From Holothuria scabra (taxonomy: Eukaryota > Echinodermata > Holothuroidea > Aspidochirotida > Holothuriidae), in the NCBI GenBank assembly GCA_037179385.1, contig CM074179.1, positions 38,367,224 to 38,431,223 of the forward strand: a stretch of DNA of 64,000 nucleotides, given 5' to 3'. The translations under genes and the position numbers were made by a program. The first letter of the stretch is position 1; the number at the start of each line of letters is the position of its first letter. The notes beneath the pieces were generated by a model. It searched no databases and had not been told where the DNA came from. It saw nothing but the letters and a program-made list of their open reading frames with translations. This document shows, in pieces, positions 11,294 through 22,906 of the stretch.

Positions 11294-13669
11294 GTAAGTC
11301 AAATTTGTATGTGTGTAATACATGTTCCTACGCTATGGCATGTTACCCTGAGGGTGGAGATCCACCCTCATCCTCTTCTTAGCTGGATCACTCACACCCA
11401 GAACTAGAATTGTGTTCATTTAAAGTAGGTTGCAGGATACAGATTAATTGACTTCAGCTTACAAAATTTGAAAATAATCAAAAGTTCCTGAGGGTTTTGC
11501 CTCAGATGAGACCTTACCTCTACTTAGAGCCATTTAGTCTCCCTTACAGGTGCCTTGTGCTAGAGTATCAGTCAACCATTAGCGTGCATGCCTATACAAG
11601 GAGGGAGGCAACAAGAAGAACCTGCATGGGTGATATTTCCATTCAGGTTCTATTGCTGCCTTAATTCCTAATTATCCCCACTTATCCACTGTATTCACTT
11701 ACAAATTTGGTACCATTGCAGCCTGAAGTAAAGGGATCAAGAACACACATGAAGCAAGCCAATGTGCTGAGTCATTTTGTTCGTGCTATGGCAATTTACA
11801 AATTGAATCCATTGGGTTAATATTTTTTCATGTATATGTTAAGTTGGTTTGCTGGAGTGCAAACTCAAGCCACATCCTTGCCAAACATGGGCAAAAAGAA
11901 GTACTTACAGTGCTTTATACTGTCTCTGCTTGCATTGTTAGTGACATAATATTTAGCAAATTATGGGCCATAATAGATACAGGACAAAAATTAGCCAAGC
12001 TTTTAAATATTCTTCTTATCTTTAAAGTTGGCAGTGACTGCCTAATGCCTTTAAGAGGCTTGCATTGGTCTCATCTCTTTTCTCCCCCAATACTTAAGTG
12101 TTTCTGGTGCAGGCTATTATGCTTACCAGAACTGCAGTTTAATGCCACTATTTTCTTCTTGAGATTTCAAGTATTCTAAGATAATGTTTTTGGTCAATTC
12201 AAACATACCAGGAATTGACAGTACTTTAGGAGGTCAAATGCTTTGTAGCAGTTTTGGGAGGTTTGATATTATCAAGTGTTTGAATGATTCACTGTGTTGT
12301 ATAAAATACAGAAATACAAATACAGAAAATACAAATACTGAAATCTGTATCGCCCCTCATTACCTCCTATATACATATGTATAATCCCTGCTTACCCGCA
12401 GTTAGTCCCTGGCAAGCTTCTACTAGCACAGTGGCACCAGGTGACCTTCTAACAAGGTCACATGATAATGTCAACTTTCCTGCTTGCCTGTCAAAGACTT
12501 CACACAGTTTTGGACCTGGCTTTTCCCTTCAGGATTTTCAAGCTTTGCTTTTTACCTTCAAGGTTTTTTGGTCTCCCTTTGGTGGATTTTGACATTCAGA
12601 GTTGAGTTTCTGCCGATCACGATGAGTATCCTTTTCCCTTGGGAGGTTTTTGGAGTATTGTTTTGGGATGAAGTCGTAGGTCACTTTTACTGCTTTATAG
12701 CCTATCGCTTTTGTATTGTGTTCTATAGCTTGGGTTTATCCTAGCCTTATGTAATTTTTTGCATTGCTTTTTATTGTGTTTCGAGTGGCCGTATCCCGTG
12801 TTTCGGGTCAGCCTTTGGTTGGCTTATCTTATTGTTTTATGCATGGCTTGTGTTTTCTTTTCAGGCTTTCTGTATTATCGCTGTTAGTTTTGAAGCTGTT
12901 GCTCCCGTGCTTGCTCTTGATCGTATTGTTTTGCTTTCTTTCCTTTAGGTCAGGTTTATATTGTGTTGGAGCTATTTGCTTCTTTGTTGTGTTTTTAGCT
13001 CATACATGTACACATGTGTGAGGTTATCAAATGGGGCAGATGGCATCAAATTTTTAACAAAAGTCTTCTTCTTCCTCATTTTTGGAGATTTGGAGCTAAA
13101 ATTTGTCTATGATTGCTTTGGAGGAGAGAATTGTTACCTACCTGCTTGCATTAACATGTTTTAAAAGCTGTTTTTTTAGGGCTGAGTTCATTTTGCTTGC
13201 AGAACGGTTAGTTGTTTATTTATTGCACTAATAGCAGTGGGCTTGGTTGTGTGTTCAGTTCTTAGCTTGCACATATATGCAGGCTACCGAATTCCTTATG
13301 TTACAGCTGGTTGAACAAAGCATTCACAGTACTGTCACTGTGTACTTGTGTAGGTGGTCTCATAGTCAGCTGTGGTTAGCTTATGTGGAGAGAATAAGCT
13401 GTAACCAGGGAGTTGCAATAGACCTTGTTGTAACTTATCCTATTGTGGAGATACCTTTCATTCTGTTCTATTCAATTTATCATGCATTGGCCAAGCCAAG
13501 CAATACCAACATAACTGTTTGAGCTCAATACTTACAGTACAGAAAGAAATTCTTGAGTCTCTGTGTTTTATTTTGATCAGTACAGAGCTATGCAGTGTTT
13601 ACTTGTGGATTTGTAGGTAAAAATGAATGTACTTTGCAATACCTGAGCAGTTTACAAGTACAACATACA

Positions 13670-14017
13670 CAGGGGCGCAAAATCCTGGGGGGGGGGGGGG
13701 GGGCAAGGGGGGCCTTTGCCCCCTCAAGTGAAAAAGTGGGGGGCCAAATCATAATTTGCCCCCCCCCCCAAATTTGAGTAGACTTAAAAATAGGGTCACC
13801 TTTTTTCGTTTTTTTTTTCGTTCGAAACAGTTTTTCTGAAGCTTCGGAAATGCTAGAACACAAGAGCTTCTGGGGGCTTCGCCCCTGGATTCCACCAGGA
13901 GCCCTTTGGGGCTTCGCGCTCGTGGTGCTCGCCACTTGTGCACAGTGTAATACTCAAGGGCACATCATAAGCATTTTCGCCCCCCCACCCACTCTCAAAC
14001 AGGGATCTGCGCCCCTG
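13670..14017. mobile_element. hAT-type non-autonomous element, 348 bp
   Basis: Terminal inverted repeats CAGGGGCGCA (left) and TGCGCCCCTG (right) are flanked by perfect 8-bp direct repeats aacataca at 13662-13669 and 14018-14025. End sequence and 8-bp duplication fit the hAT superfamily. The interior has a long G run (13689-13702) and the phrase ggcttcgcccctgga, shared with other repeats in this window. There is no transposase frame, so it would need an enzyme supplied elsewhere. It sits in intron 3 of the SET-recombinase gene. Confidence 0.88.
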
Positions 14018-14549
14018 AACATACATAATGTATTAATTTTATCTTACTGCCTATAATGCCTTTAGGAATACACAGTCCAGGCTTTCACGATTTGAGAAAA
14101 TACACAGTGATATTTAGATCTAAAACTATATCAGATGTAGATCTACATGCAAAGTCACAAATGTTTTGTCTTGAGAATTTTTGGTTGAACTTCCTGTTTG
14201 AGTTCCTGTTTTTAACAGACAAAACAGGTTGTGTGAGCTTTACAACAGCATTGCTGTTCTAGTTCTTTGTTTGTTTTCCTCTTTTACCATGATCAGCTTG
14301 GAGGTGCCTTACCTGTAAGCCACTGTTCCAGAGTGGGACTATCATGTTCTTTGCTGTAACTGTAGTTCCTGCTCAGACCAAGCCACAATTGTGCTTTTGT
14401 CGAAATTGGTCTGTGGATTGGACATGGATGTCCGCAAAGGCTGGTAAAACCTCAAGAATGCCCTTAGTGGTGCCATACTTTAGCCCCTAGTAGCTCCAAT
14501 TTAGCCCTTAGTGGCTCACACTTATAGCCCTTAGTGGCTCTGTTCCTGA

Positions 14550-15700
14550 TTCCATGCTTGTTGTCATGAAGGAGAGGTGTGGCTCTAAGCAAACTAATTC
14601 ATCTCAACCGACAAAACCAACCAGGGCTACAAAATTTCTCAAATCTCGGCCTGTGAAACAAGTCCCACCCATTGTTTGCACGACCAGACCAGCGGGATTT
14701 GAGGAACCTAGCTTGCCTCCCAAACCTTTCAGATCTCGGCCCTCAAAGCAGATTCAGGTCCGGTTGCTCAGCCCATTTTTAGCTCATCCATTCGAGCAGG
14801 TTTTGTGGAACCAAGCATGCCTTCCAAACTCCTCAAATCTCGGCCGATAAAGTAGAGATCTTTGGGTCCGGTTGCTCTGCCCTTTGTTTGCACAACCAGT
14901 TCGGCAGAGTTTGAGGAACTGCTGCCTACTATGTTCATGGCCGAGGCTTCTATGAAATCTGCTTTGGCTTCTGCTGGAGCTCTGCCTACTGCTTTTTCTA
15001 CAGTTGCTCAGAAGCACATTTTCTCCTACTGTACTGTGGATCCTGCAGCCTTAAGCCCTCGGACTTTTAGCGTTTTGTTGTGTCGTCTAGACATGGTCTG
15101 ATTCTCCAGATGTGAGGTAGTGTACTATTGGCCGGGGATGTGAACAATGTTTCTACCATTTTCTCCAGGCTGCTCCCACATTCCCTTGTCTGGAAGTTAT
15201 TATTCTTTCTACCAGTCCACCTGATGCTCAGGCTCAATCAACTGTATCGTCCTTAGTGGGGAGTGCTCTCTCTACTGCCATCTCTAATCCGATTTTCACG
15301 GTCGGCCTACAATAAGCCTTACAGAGTTTAGTGCTTTGTTTCGGTACTCGTGCCAGTTTGCAGTCTCTTGCTGGATTACTGCACAAATCCAGTTTTCAAT
15401 CAGATTAGACAGTTTATGAATCCTGCAGATTCTCAGAGGTTTTGTGTTACTATTATCACAGGCTTCTGTTTCCGTGTCGCAGTGTCTGGCTATTGTCATG
15501 CAGGTTCAGTCTGAGTCACCTTCCATCTTTTGCAACAGTGTTGGCTTGGCCTCCTGTGAATGCTCCATCATCTTCTCAACATCTTCCCTAGGCCCCTCCT
15601 CCTGCATCCTGTTTCTGCTTCCTTGGAGAGAGGCTGTTCTGAGAAGAGAGGTAAGCTAGCAGGCATAGGCGATCATCTGATTATTCTAGCAGGGCTCCCT
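14550..15700 (+). pseudogene. Decayed coding-like repeat region, possible retroelement remnant
   Basis: Three tandem units of about 90-105 bp, each carrying tctcggcc (14644, 14734, 14838), translate in part as similar peptides (SRPVKQ..., SRPSKQ..., then VCTT(R/S)(P/S)A(G/E)FEE...LP). The frame shifts between units and stops interrupt it. Downstream, up to about 15700, Ser/Pro/Ala-rich coding-like sequence continues in broken frames. The composition recalls gag-like proteins of retroelements, but no protease, reverse transcriptase or integrase motif is seen, so the assignment is weak. Confidence 0.35.
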
Positions 15701-15996
15701 GATGTCTCCTCAGAAGAGGAAAGCTGATGGGGTTCTGTCAGATACGTAATTGTTATCACAAATTTTAGGAGTGCTGCCTAGCAAAACCCTCCGTCAGAGT
15801 AAGATTGTAAGTTTCACATGCACTGACAATGTATAAGCTATGGTTTAGGTCGGTGACACTCAAGATTACATTGTTACCAGGCTTGAACCCATGGCATGTG
15901 AGATCAGAATATCTGGCTGGAAAATGTACCCAGAAAACTAGATTTGAAATGCCATGTCAATAATGCAATCTTTTTTTGTCTTTTAATTTTTCCTAG

Positions 15997-16195
15997 TATT
16001 GATGCAACAGAAGACACTGGAAGGCTGGGAAGGCTTGTAAATGATGGGCAAGGAGAAGAAGAAAACTGTGTGATGAAAACTGTAAAAGTTGATGGTTCGA
16101 CATCCCCAAAATTATGCTTATTTGCCAGAAGGGACATAAGAGAAAATGAAGAGCTGAGATATGATTATGGTGTTGATGATCTGCCATGGAGACAG
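15997..16195 (+). CDS. Exon 4: SET domain C-terminal half (post-NHS region)
   Basis: Phase 2 in, phase 0 out; donor gtaaga at 16196. The translation runs CIDATEDTGRLGRLVNDGQG, then NCVMKTVKVDG, then KLCLFARRDIRENEELRYDYG, ending DDLPWRQ. This matches the KMT5A pattern 'C-x-DAT...RLGRLINHS...RDI...GEEL-YDYG'. The aromatic YDYG near the active site is kept. The usual NHS triplet reads NDG, so the His that helps hold the cofactor pocket is absent; I recall ND at the same place in related fish KMT5A-like proteins, so this may be a subfamily trait rather than decay. Confidence 0.9.
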
Positions 16196-18139
16196 GTAAG
16201 ACCCTAAGTTAAAAGTGTTAAAATTTGATTACCTTTTTAAGACAAATAATTTTGAAGATTGGTCAAATGCGTGTTCAAGTTTAGATTGTGATGTGTAACT
16301 TCCATTATGAAATATAACTGTGAGAGTGCTTAATTTTAATTGACTGACATATAGTCCCTCATCATTGGATAAAAATATTAATGTATTGAAGATGTGTACA
16401 CATTTTTAATATAGGGCTATCTTTGTAGATTGGGTGTAAAATTACAAAGCAAATAGTATGTATGCTTCCTGTAACATAAAGTTTTAAGATTGTGTATGAG
16501 TTCTTACCAGTCATAACTCTGATTTAACCTACCATACATAATTCAGATGGACGGTTAGCTGTGCATGCCCTCTATAGGGTGTAGAAAAGCAGTAACTATA
16601 CAAATTCAATGATCTCGCATAAATGGTTACAATGTTTTCCACATGAAAGCATACTAATATGGTAGTATTATGCTGCTATTGTAGAGTACATTGTAGTATC
16701 TAAAATTAATGTAAATTAGGCAATGTGTCTTGGTCCTCAGAAAGGCTATGGATAACCTTAAAAGCATGTTCTGGTGGATTTTGCCTCTGTCTTGTATGAA
16801 AAACAAAAATATTCCACACCATGCATGTCCTCCAAACCATATCACACTACTATTTTCCTAACTCAAGATATCTCACTTTAAAGATTAAAGTAATTTTTGT
16901 TAAAATAACCTCTGCTTTTCAACAAAGCCACAAAAAGTTATCCTTGAAATTTGATACTGTTGGAATCTTTGAATATCTTTTTCTGTAGATCTAGCATTAT
17001 CCTTCACCCTACATAGCCTACAACCAACAATATTGCTTAATATTGCCTGCAGCAGCATCATAATTATAAATAAATTGAATGCACTGTAAAACAAATGTGC
17101 CACGATGACATCACAGATTTCCCATGATGCACCAAATCCCAAGAAAATTTTGCAATACTTCAAAAATTTGTGTCTTCCGAACGCTATAAGCTATGGAGAT
17201 GCCGTTTTCACCTTCTGAAAGAGGAAAATTTTCTGTTTATTTTGAAGGTAATGAATTTTGTCTCCAGAATATGCCTTTAATCCTGTGTGCAGTTTTTCAC
17301 GAAAACCAATAGCTTACCAGTACCTATAGTAGCTAGGTTCATTCAAGTGGCACAGTATATCCATTCATGAAGATCAAGAAAAAATTTCTGTGTGTGAACA
17401 CAGTTCAAGTCTTAATGTCATGTCAGTTACAATTGCTGACAGATACATGCTAAGTATAAAATGCACTTCAATTGAAGTTGTGCAGTATGCCCCATGTAAA
17501 ATATGAAATTATTAAAATTATGCCAAAAGGCCTCTGTAAAATATTGTATGGAAAACAGTTGTTTGTTTCTCTCATTAGCAGAAAGTTAATTAAAATGCCT
17601 GGCCCATATTGCTTATAAGAAAATGTTAACAGTGGGGTATCTAGGCATTAACTGTGTATATTGTATCATATCATAGAAAATCCATAAAACATGAGGAGGT
17701 TGCTGTACCTCCTGGGCTTACCTTGATCCTTGTAAAATTCAAATTGGTACCCAGCCCCAATATGGAAAAGTTTGATCAATGGTCTCGGAAAATGTGCTGT
17801 ACAAATCAAAGCTGTGTGGTATTGTTGTGTTAAATATAAAAAAGAAAGGCATGTATTCATCACCCCAGACAGTTCTTAATTCTCCCAGCCTACCTATTTC
17901 TAGCCCCTCCCACATCTATCTAAAACTCATCTTCCAGACAAAATCCTAGTTTATTGCTTCAGGGAATATCCTAGTGGGCATACAAGTCCTTGTTGTGTAA
18001 TCAGAACACTGTCAGTCCATGTTGTGTAGTATTAACTACTCTGCATGTTTTGAATTTGATACCAATCAAAGAGCTGTACGTGTTGAGACTTTTGATACAT
18101 AGGGTATGTGAAAGTGTAGTGTGGGGTGATCAGTAACTG

Positions 18140-19440
18140 CCTTTAAGCATGGTATTTATGCCCTCTGTTGAATATGACAGTGAGAGACATAAACAAGGCA
18201 ATGCAGGGACCAAAGTTCTGGTTAAAATCATTGTTTGTAATATATTACAACAGTATGTTACTTTACATGTACAGGACAGTATGCCCTCAGTACAATATGA
18301 AAACATGTAGATTAAACAATATTGGTCCTCAGTATGATATGATCAAAAACAAGCCTGTGTGTGAATAGTTTCTCATGATACATACAGTTTAGTACACATA
18401 GTTACAGTAGTTCCTGTAAATTATTTCAATTTGCACAATACAGTACAGTATGCCCTCTGTAATATATGTCTGGACTGGTATGTTGTGTAAAAATATTTTA
18501 AGCATGGTACTGTATTTATGCCCTCTGTCGAATATAACAGTAAAAGACATTTAAACATGACAATGCAGGGAACAGACTTCTAAATTAAATGTTAAAGTAT
18601 AATGTTACTTTAAGTGTACAGTATGCCCTCAGTACAATATGAAAACATGTATACAGTATTGGTCCTCAGTATCATATGATCAAAAACAAGCCTGTGTGTG
18701 AATAGAATTCTCATGGTACGTACAGTTTAGTATACATAGTAACAGTAGTTCCTGTAAATTATTTCAATTTGCGCAAAGCAGTATACCCTGTGTCATATAT
18801 GTCTGGTCTGGTATCTTGTGTAAAAATATTTTAAGCATGGTACTATTTATACCCTCTGTCAAATATGACAGAAAAAAAACATTTAAACATGACAATGCAG
18901 GGAACAGACTTCTAAATTGAAATGTACAGTATGCCCTCAGTACAATATGAAAACATGTAGATTAGACAATATTGGTCCTCAGTATGTTATGATCAAAAAC
19001 AAGCCTGTGTGTGAAGTTTCTCATGGTATATACGTACAGTATAATACACATAGTTACTGTACAGTAGTTCCTGCAAATTATTTCAATTTGCACAATACAG
19101 TATACCCTTTGTAATATATGTCGTCTGGTCTGGTATCTTGTGTAAAAATATTTTAAGCATGGTACTGTATCTATGCCCTCTGTCAAATATGACAGTAAAA
19201 TAAATTTAAAAATGACAATGCAGGGAACAGACTTCTAATTTAAAATATTAAAGTATAATGTTACTTTAAATGTACAGTATGCCCTCAGTACAATATGAAA
19301 ACATGTAGATTAGACAATATTGGTCCTCAGTATGATATGATCAAAAGCAAGCCTGTGTGTGCAATAGTTTGTCATGGTACGTACAGTATAGTACACATAG
19401 TTACAGTAAAATTCCTGTAATTTAAATTTCCCTGCAAGCA
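18140..19440 (+). repeat. Four tandem monomers of about 325-350 bp in copy A
   Basis: Each unit contains, in order, ttttaagcatggtact, a 'ccctctgt(c/t)(a/g)aatat(a/g)acag' block, gacaatgcagggaa, cagtatgccctcagtacaat, 'attggtcctcagtat', and 'cctgtgtgtg'. Units start near 18145, 18500, 18830 and 19153. Similarity between units is moderate. No frame is conserved; the unit is a non-coding satellite-like monomer. Confidence 0.75.
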
Positions 19441-20513
19441 CATAATTAAGTTTACAAGTTGTCCAAATATTGAATTGGGTATATACTTGTACCTGTGCTA
19501 CACATAGTACATACAGTTGCGCAACACATGCTCTCTCTAAGATATGGATTATTAACCAATTGGTTACATTCAAAAACATCTGTATTTTGTCATGCATGCA
19601 CTTTTAATTGCAAAAGGTTTATCCTGTGCCAACATTTTATACAGTTTTATACAGTTTATGCAGTTAGTTTATAGTATAAAACAGTAACATGAACATTAGA
19701 TGAGTAATCAAATACTGAACAAACATTGTGTCAATATTTACACTGTTCATTGTTCAATTTTGAAGATTCCCCCCTTTCCCCCACCCCCCCCCCACATCTT
19801 TGTTGTGAAACTAATAAGGAATTGTGCTAGACACTTGTGCTTCTACGATGTTGGAACATAATGAAGGGTAGTTACACTATTAGAAAGTGTTCCCATTCAC
19901 TGCTACCATTTTAGAAACAAAACTTGAACTTAAACCTTAATTGAAACTTTATTTTAAACTTGATTTTTTTGGTCTAGATGACACTCTGGTGACATATTCA
20001 TGTTGGTTTGTTCATTCATGTGTGTTGTTAGATATCATCTAAACTGTAGTAAACGGGGTAATAAAAAACATGGTAGTTGGGGTATAAAGATCAACCCCCT
20101 ACAAGCCCCAATCAATATAGTCCTAAACTTTTGTAAACTGCATACTTTAGCCCTATAAATTTATTTAATTTTAACACACTTTGTAGACTCATGACTGACT
20201 CTTCAACTGAACAACAGATTGTCCAAAATAAAAATCAGGGCTGATCTTGAAGTTTGCACCCCTTGGCCTAAACTTTTTACAACATAAACTACCTAAATGA
20301 TAGAGAGTTAATTTTTATTTTGTTCATTTTTTTCTTAAAGGCCTGTCTACAGTATGTGATCCAATTATCCCCACTTTTTCCCTTTCTCTATGAACCATCT
20401 TGTTTCTTTTTAACCCCAAAACTGGTTATGGGAATGGGTACAAAAAGCAGGGCCTAAAATGTGATAATTATATACAGTATGTGTCAACATTGTTCAGTAA
20501 CTAAAACTCGCCA

Positions 20514-20592
20514 AACACACTGTAGGCTTACAACAAAGTACCACGCCATCATTAATGACATATGGTATTTTGTTGTAAGCCTACAGTGTGTT
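20514..20592. repeat. Foldback element with 30-bp arms
   Basis: Arms 20514-20543 and 20563-20592 are reverse complements with one mismatch (29 of 30), around a 19-base spacer containing attaat. The arm begins aacacactgtaggcttacaa. It lies in the part of copy A absent from copy B. It could be a tiny inverted-repeat transposon remnant or encode a hairpin RNA; sequence alone does not decide. Confidence 0.75.
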
Positions 20593-21110
20593 AGGCTAGC
20601 CACTACTACTGTGATCATATTTTCATTCTTAGTACTGGCTTCTGAAGGGGCAACAATACTTCATAAATTTGCGATGTTGTAAAAGGCATGAGCAAAGTAG
20701 CCTAGCAAATAACTGCATGAAAAGGTATATAGAATTTGTAAATTTTTTAAAATGCTACAAAATTGACACTGATTTTTTTACCCCCAAAATGGTCACAAAT
20801 TTTTTTGGGAAAAAAACAACCATTTTTCAAATTCTTTGCCATAATCTTTTATGAAAGTCAGATTTTTTTATTATGTTAAAAGATGTTTATTGGGCTTGCG
20901 CTTTTAAAGGATGTTTACAAAAACATGGACAAGATTTACAGGCAGTATGAACTGCTGTAATTGTGTCTGTAGTAAAACGAACGTGTATGGTACAGTGCAG
21001 TATGTATACATCACCCTCTGTGGTATGAATCACACTCCACTGCATTTGCAGAGTACTGTACCAAGCCCACTGTATTTGACTTTGACCATTGCAAAATGCA
21101 GTCAGAGGGA

Positions 21111-21661
21111 TAGCCTGCGGAGCAGACTCTGTAGTAGCCGAAAGATGGCGCTCTCTCAAAATTATCACCTCTCTAAACAGTATAATACACAGAGTCTGCA
21201 AACCTTCGTCCAGTTTCCATTTACAGGAATCCCGCATTTTGAGGGACGAATTAGTAAACATGAGATGGTCACGTGGTGCACGAAATAAGTATGACTAATG
21301 TATTTTGGTACATACAACTGATACAACGAACGGCGAACAACCTAATTAGCTTTTTTAGGTGGAAAATGTATACCAGGACATACGTTCGATGCATAAATAT
21401 TACATATTACGTGAGATATAATTTAGTATTTTAATTTTTGTCGTGACGTCATATTTGGTAGTCGTAAGTGAGATTCGCTAGAAAGTTGGCAGGCTATTGT
21501 ATACCGTAGGTATGCCATGTAACTTAGTTGGAAACGTCGACTGTTCAACAGTGAAGCCATTGAAAGACTCGTAGTATTATTTATAGTAGCGAAAGTTAGA
21601 TTTTAGATATTTGAATGTAATAGTTGAAACGCAAACACAATAGCCTGCTTACAGCAGGCTA
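21111..21661. mobile_element. 551-bp inverted-repeat insertion with 9-bp target duplication
   Basis: Ends are TAGCCTGCgGAGCAG on the left and, reverse-complemented, TAGCCTGCTGTAAGCAG on the right. Direct repeats tcagaggga flank it at 21102-21110 and 21662-21670. The sister copy has an uninterrupted site (agagggatcatg near 25449-25460), which shows that this is an insertion. A 9-bp duplication suits a Mutator-like or similar family, but 8 bp cannot be excluded. No transposase frame of useful length is present. Confidence 0.78.
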
Positions 21662-22258
21662 TCAGAGGGATCATGAGAACTGGGAGTAAACAGTAGCGCT
21701 CTCTGCTCTCTTCTCTGTTTTAACTTGCACTTCCCCAGACTCCTTAGGTGCTTATAATACCTGTGGTTAAAATCTGCAATTCAAATTGCTCAAGAGTGTG
21801 CCCTCTGTAGAATATGGGATTGGAAAACATAAACTCCACAGATTACATTATAGAGAACATCTAATTCAAACCAATTTGTTTCAGAAAGCTTTCTGTTGTA
21901 CTGTACCATACTTGCTGTTGTCCTCTATACAATATGAAAATGTAGAATTGGACAATATGTACTGGTTCTCTGTAATATATGTGAAACTCTTCCTGTGTGT
22001 ACAATGTAAATAGTTTTTCATAAAAAGTAACAACAATTCTCTAGCAATTTTCAGTTGATTAGTATGCTGTCTTTTAAGTATGGTTCATATTGAATGTTAG
22101 ACATCTCATTTGATGTACAGTAATATTGTACATGTAGCACAACAAATGTTAATGGTGGAGTAAAGACATTTTACTGTGTAGAGTACTTACTGTATATACT
22201 GTCAACAAAAATGCAAACAACATGAGGAGGTTGCTGTCCCTCCTGGGCTTAACTTGAT

Positions 22259-22605
22259 CACGCCTCAACTTTCAGAAGAGTTTGTGGTTGTCCTTCGGTC
22301 AATCATTTCACTAATTTTAGTTGTCCACAAGTAAATTTGGTTGCATATGTCCAACCTTTTGCCCAATTACAAAACAGTAACTGTGTCCATGTACAATATT
22401 GTGCTCTTGATAATTACAAAGATGTGATGTTTGAGAGACAAACACACGTAAAGTCGATTGTATGATAGAAAAGTTGAAAAAATTGTTCACTCAGCAGTAT
22501 ACATTTTTTAATTGGAGAGAAAAGTGAGTTGTCCATCGCACATTGGTTGTCCGCATGGAATTTGAGTTTTCCCGGACAATCAGACAACCACAAAATCGAG
22601 CCCTG
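22259..22605. mobile_element. 347-bp insertion inside a duplicated unit
   Basis: The paralogous segments at about 17720-17740 and 23240-23260 read continuously through 'cttgatccttgtaaaat', but here that phrase is split and ttgat is repeated on both sides (22254-22258 and 22606-22610). The ends, cacgcctcaacttt and (reverse complement of the right end) cagggctcgatttt, are imperfect inverted repeats of hAT-like style. The target duplication may be 5-8 bp with decay. No coding capacity. Confidence 0.65.
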
Positions 22606-22789
22606 TTGATCCTTGTAAAATCCAAATTGGTACCCAGCCCTAATATGGAAAAGTTTGATTGATCTGGGCCTCTTATTGCATGTGGTTCAAGCAATCTAAA
22701 GTGTCAGTTAGCATGGGTGTGCCAGGCATGTATAAAATAAGAATATATATGGGTACATACTGTACAAATCAAAGCTGTCTGGTATGTTG

Positions 22790-22906
22790 TGTAAAAATAT
22801 TTTAAGCATGGTACTGCATCTATGCCCTCTGTCGAATATGACAGTAAAAGACATTTAAACATGACAATGCAGGGAACAAACTTCTAATTAAAATGTACAG
22901 TATGCG
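22790..22906 (+). repeat. Truncated monomer at the duplication junction
   Basis: This stretch is the left part of the 340-bp monomer (ttttaagcatgg... to aatgtacagtatg) cut at 22905 and joined directly to the start of copy B (cgtgtgtgaacacag). The join falls where the monomer has 'gtatgccctc' and its later 'gtgtgtg' word, so an exchange between short GT-rich words inside monomers probably produced the second copy. Confidence 0.6.

Larger units (their letters stand above)
11294..15996 (+). other. Intron 3
   Basis: Starts gtaagt, ends tttttcctag. Contains a hAT-type element (13670-14017) and a decayed coding-like repeat region (about 14550-15700). Between 12180 and 13560 there are several T-rich open frames, rich in Phe, Leu and Cys with no recognisable domain; I treat them as chance. 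Confidence 0.6.
17391..22130 (+). repeat. Large direct duplication, copy A
   Basis: Starts at gtgtgaacacagttcaag and parallels copy B beginning at 22907, an offset of about 5.5 kb. The first 1.6 kb is nearly identical between copies (a few substitutions and short indels). After about 19000 the copies are clearly more diverged but collinear through 'gaacatctaattcaaacca' and 'cctgtgtgtacaatgtaaatag'. Copy A carries at least one extra 340-bp monomer and two inserted segments (about 20075-20915 and 21111-21661) that copy B lacks. Confidence 0.85.

Noticed and set aside
11844..13560. String of plus-strand frames rich in Phe, Leu and Cys
   Set aside because: T-rich sequence within intron 3; no shared domain, no usable frame continuity, no acceptor-donor pairs of coding phase.
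13588..13943. Open frames on both strands, up to 115 residues
   Set aside because: They lie across the hAT-type element at 13670-14017 and owe their length to G and C runs; opposite-strand frames of similar length and no domain.
20887..21288. Two overlapping opposite-strand frames of about 125 residues
   Set aside because: Mutual mirror frames across a duplication edge and the 551-bp insertion; no conserved partner in the sister copy near 25290-25500.
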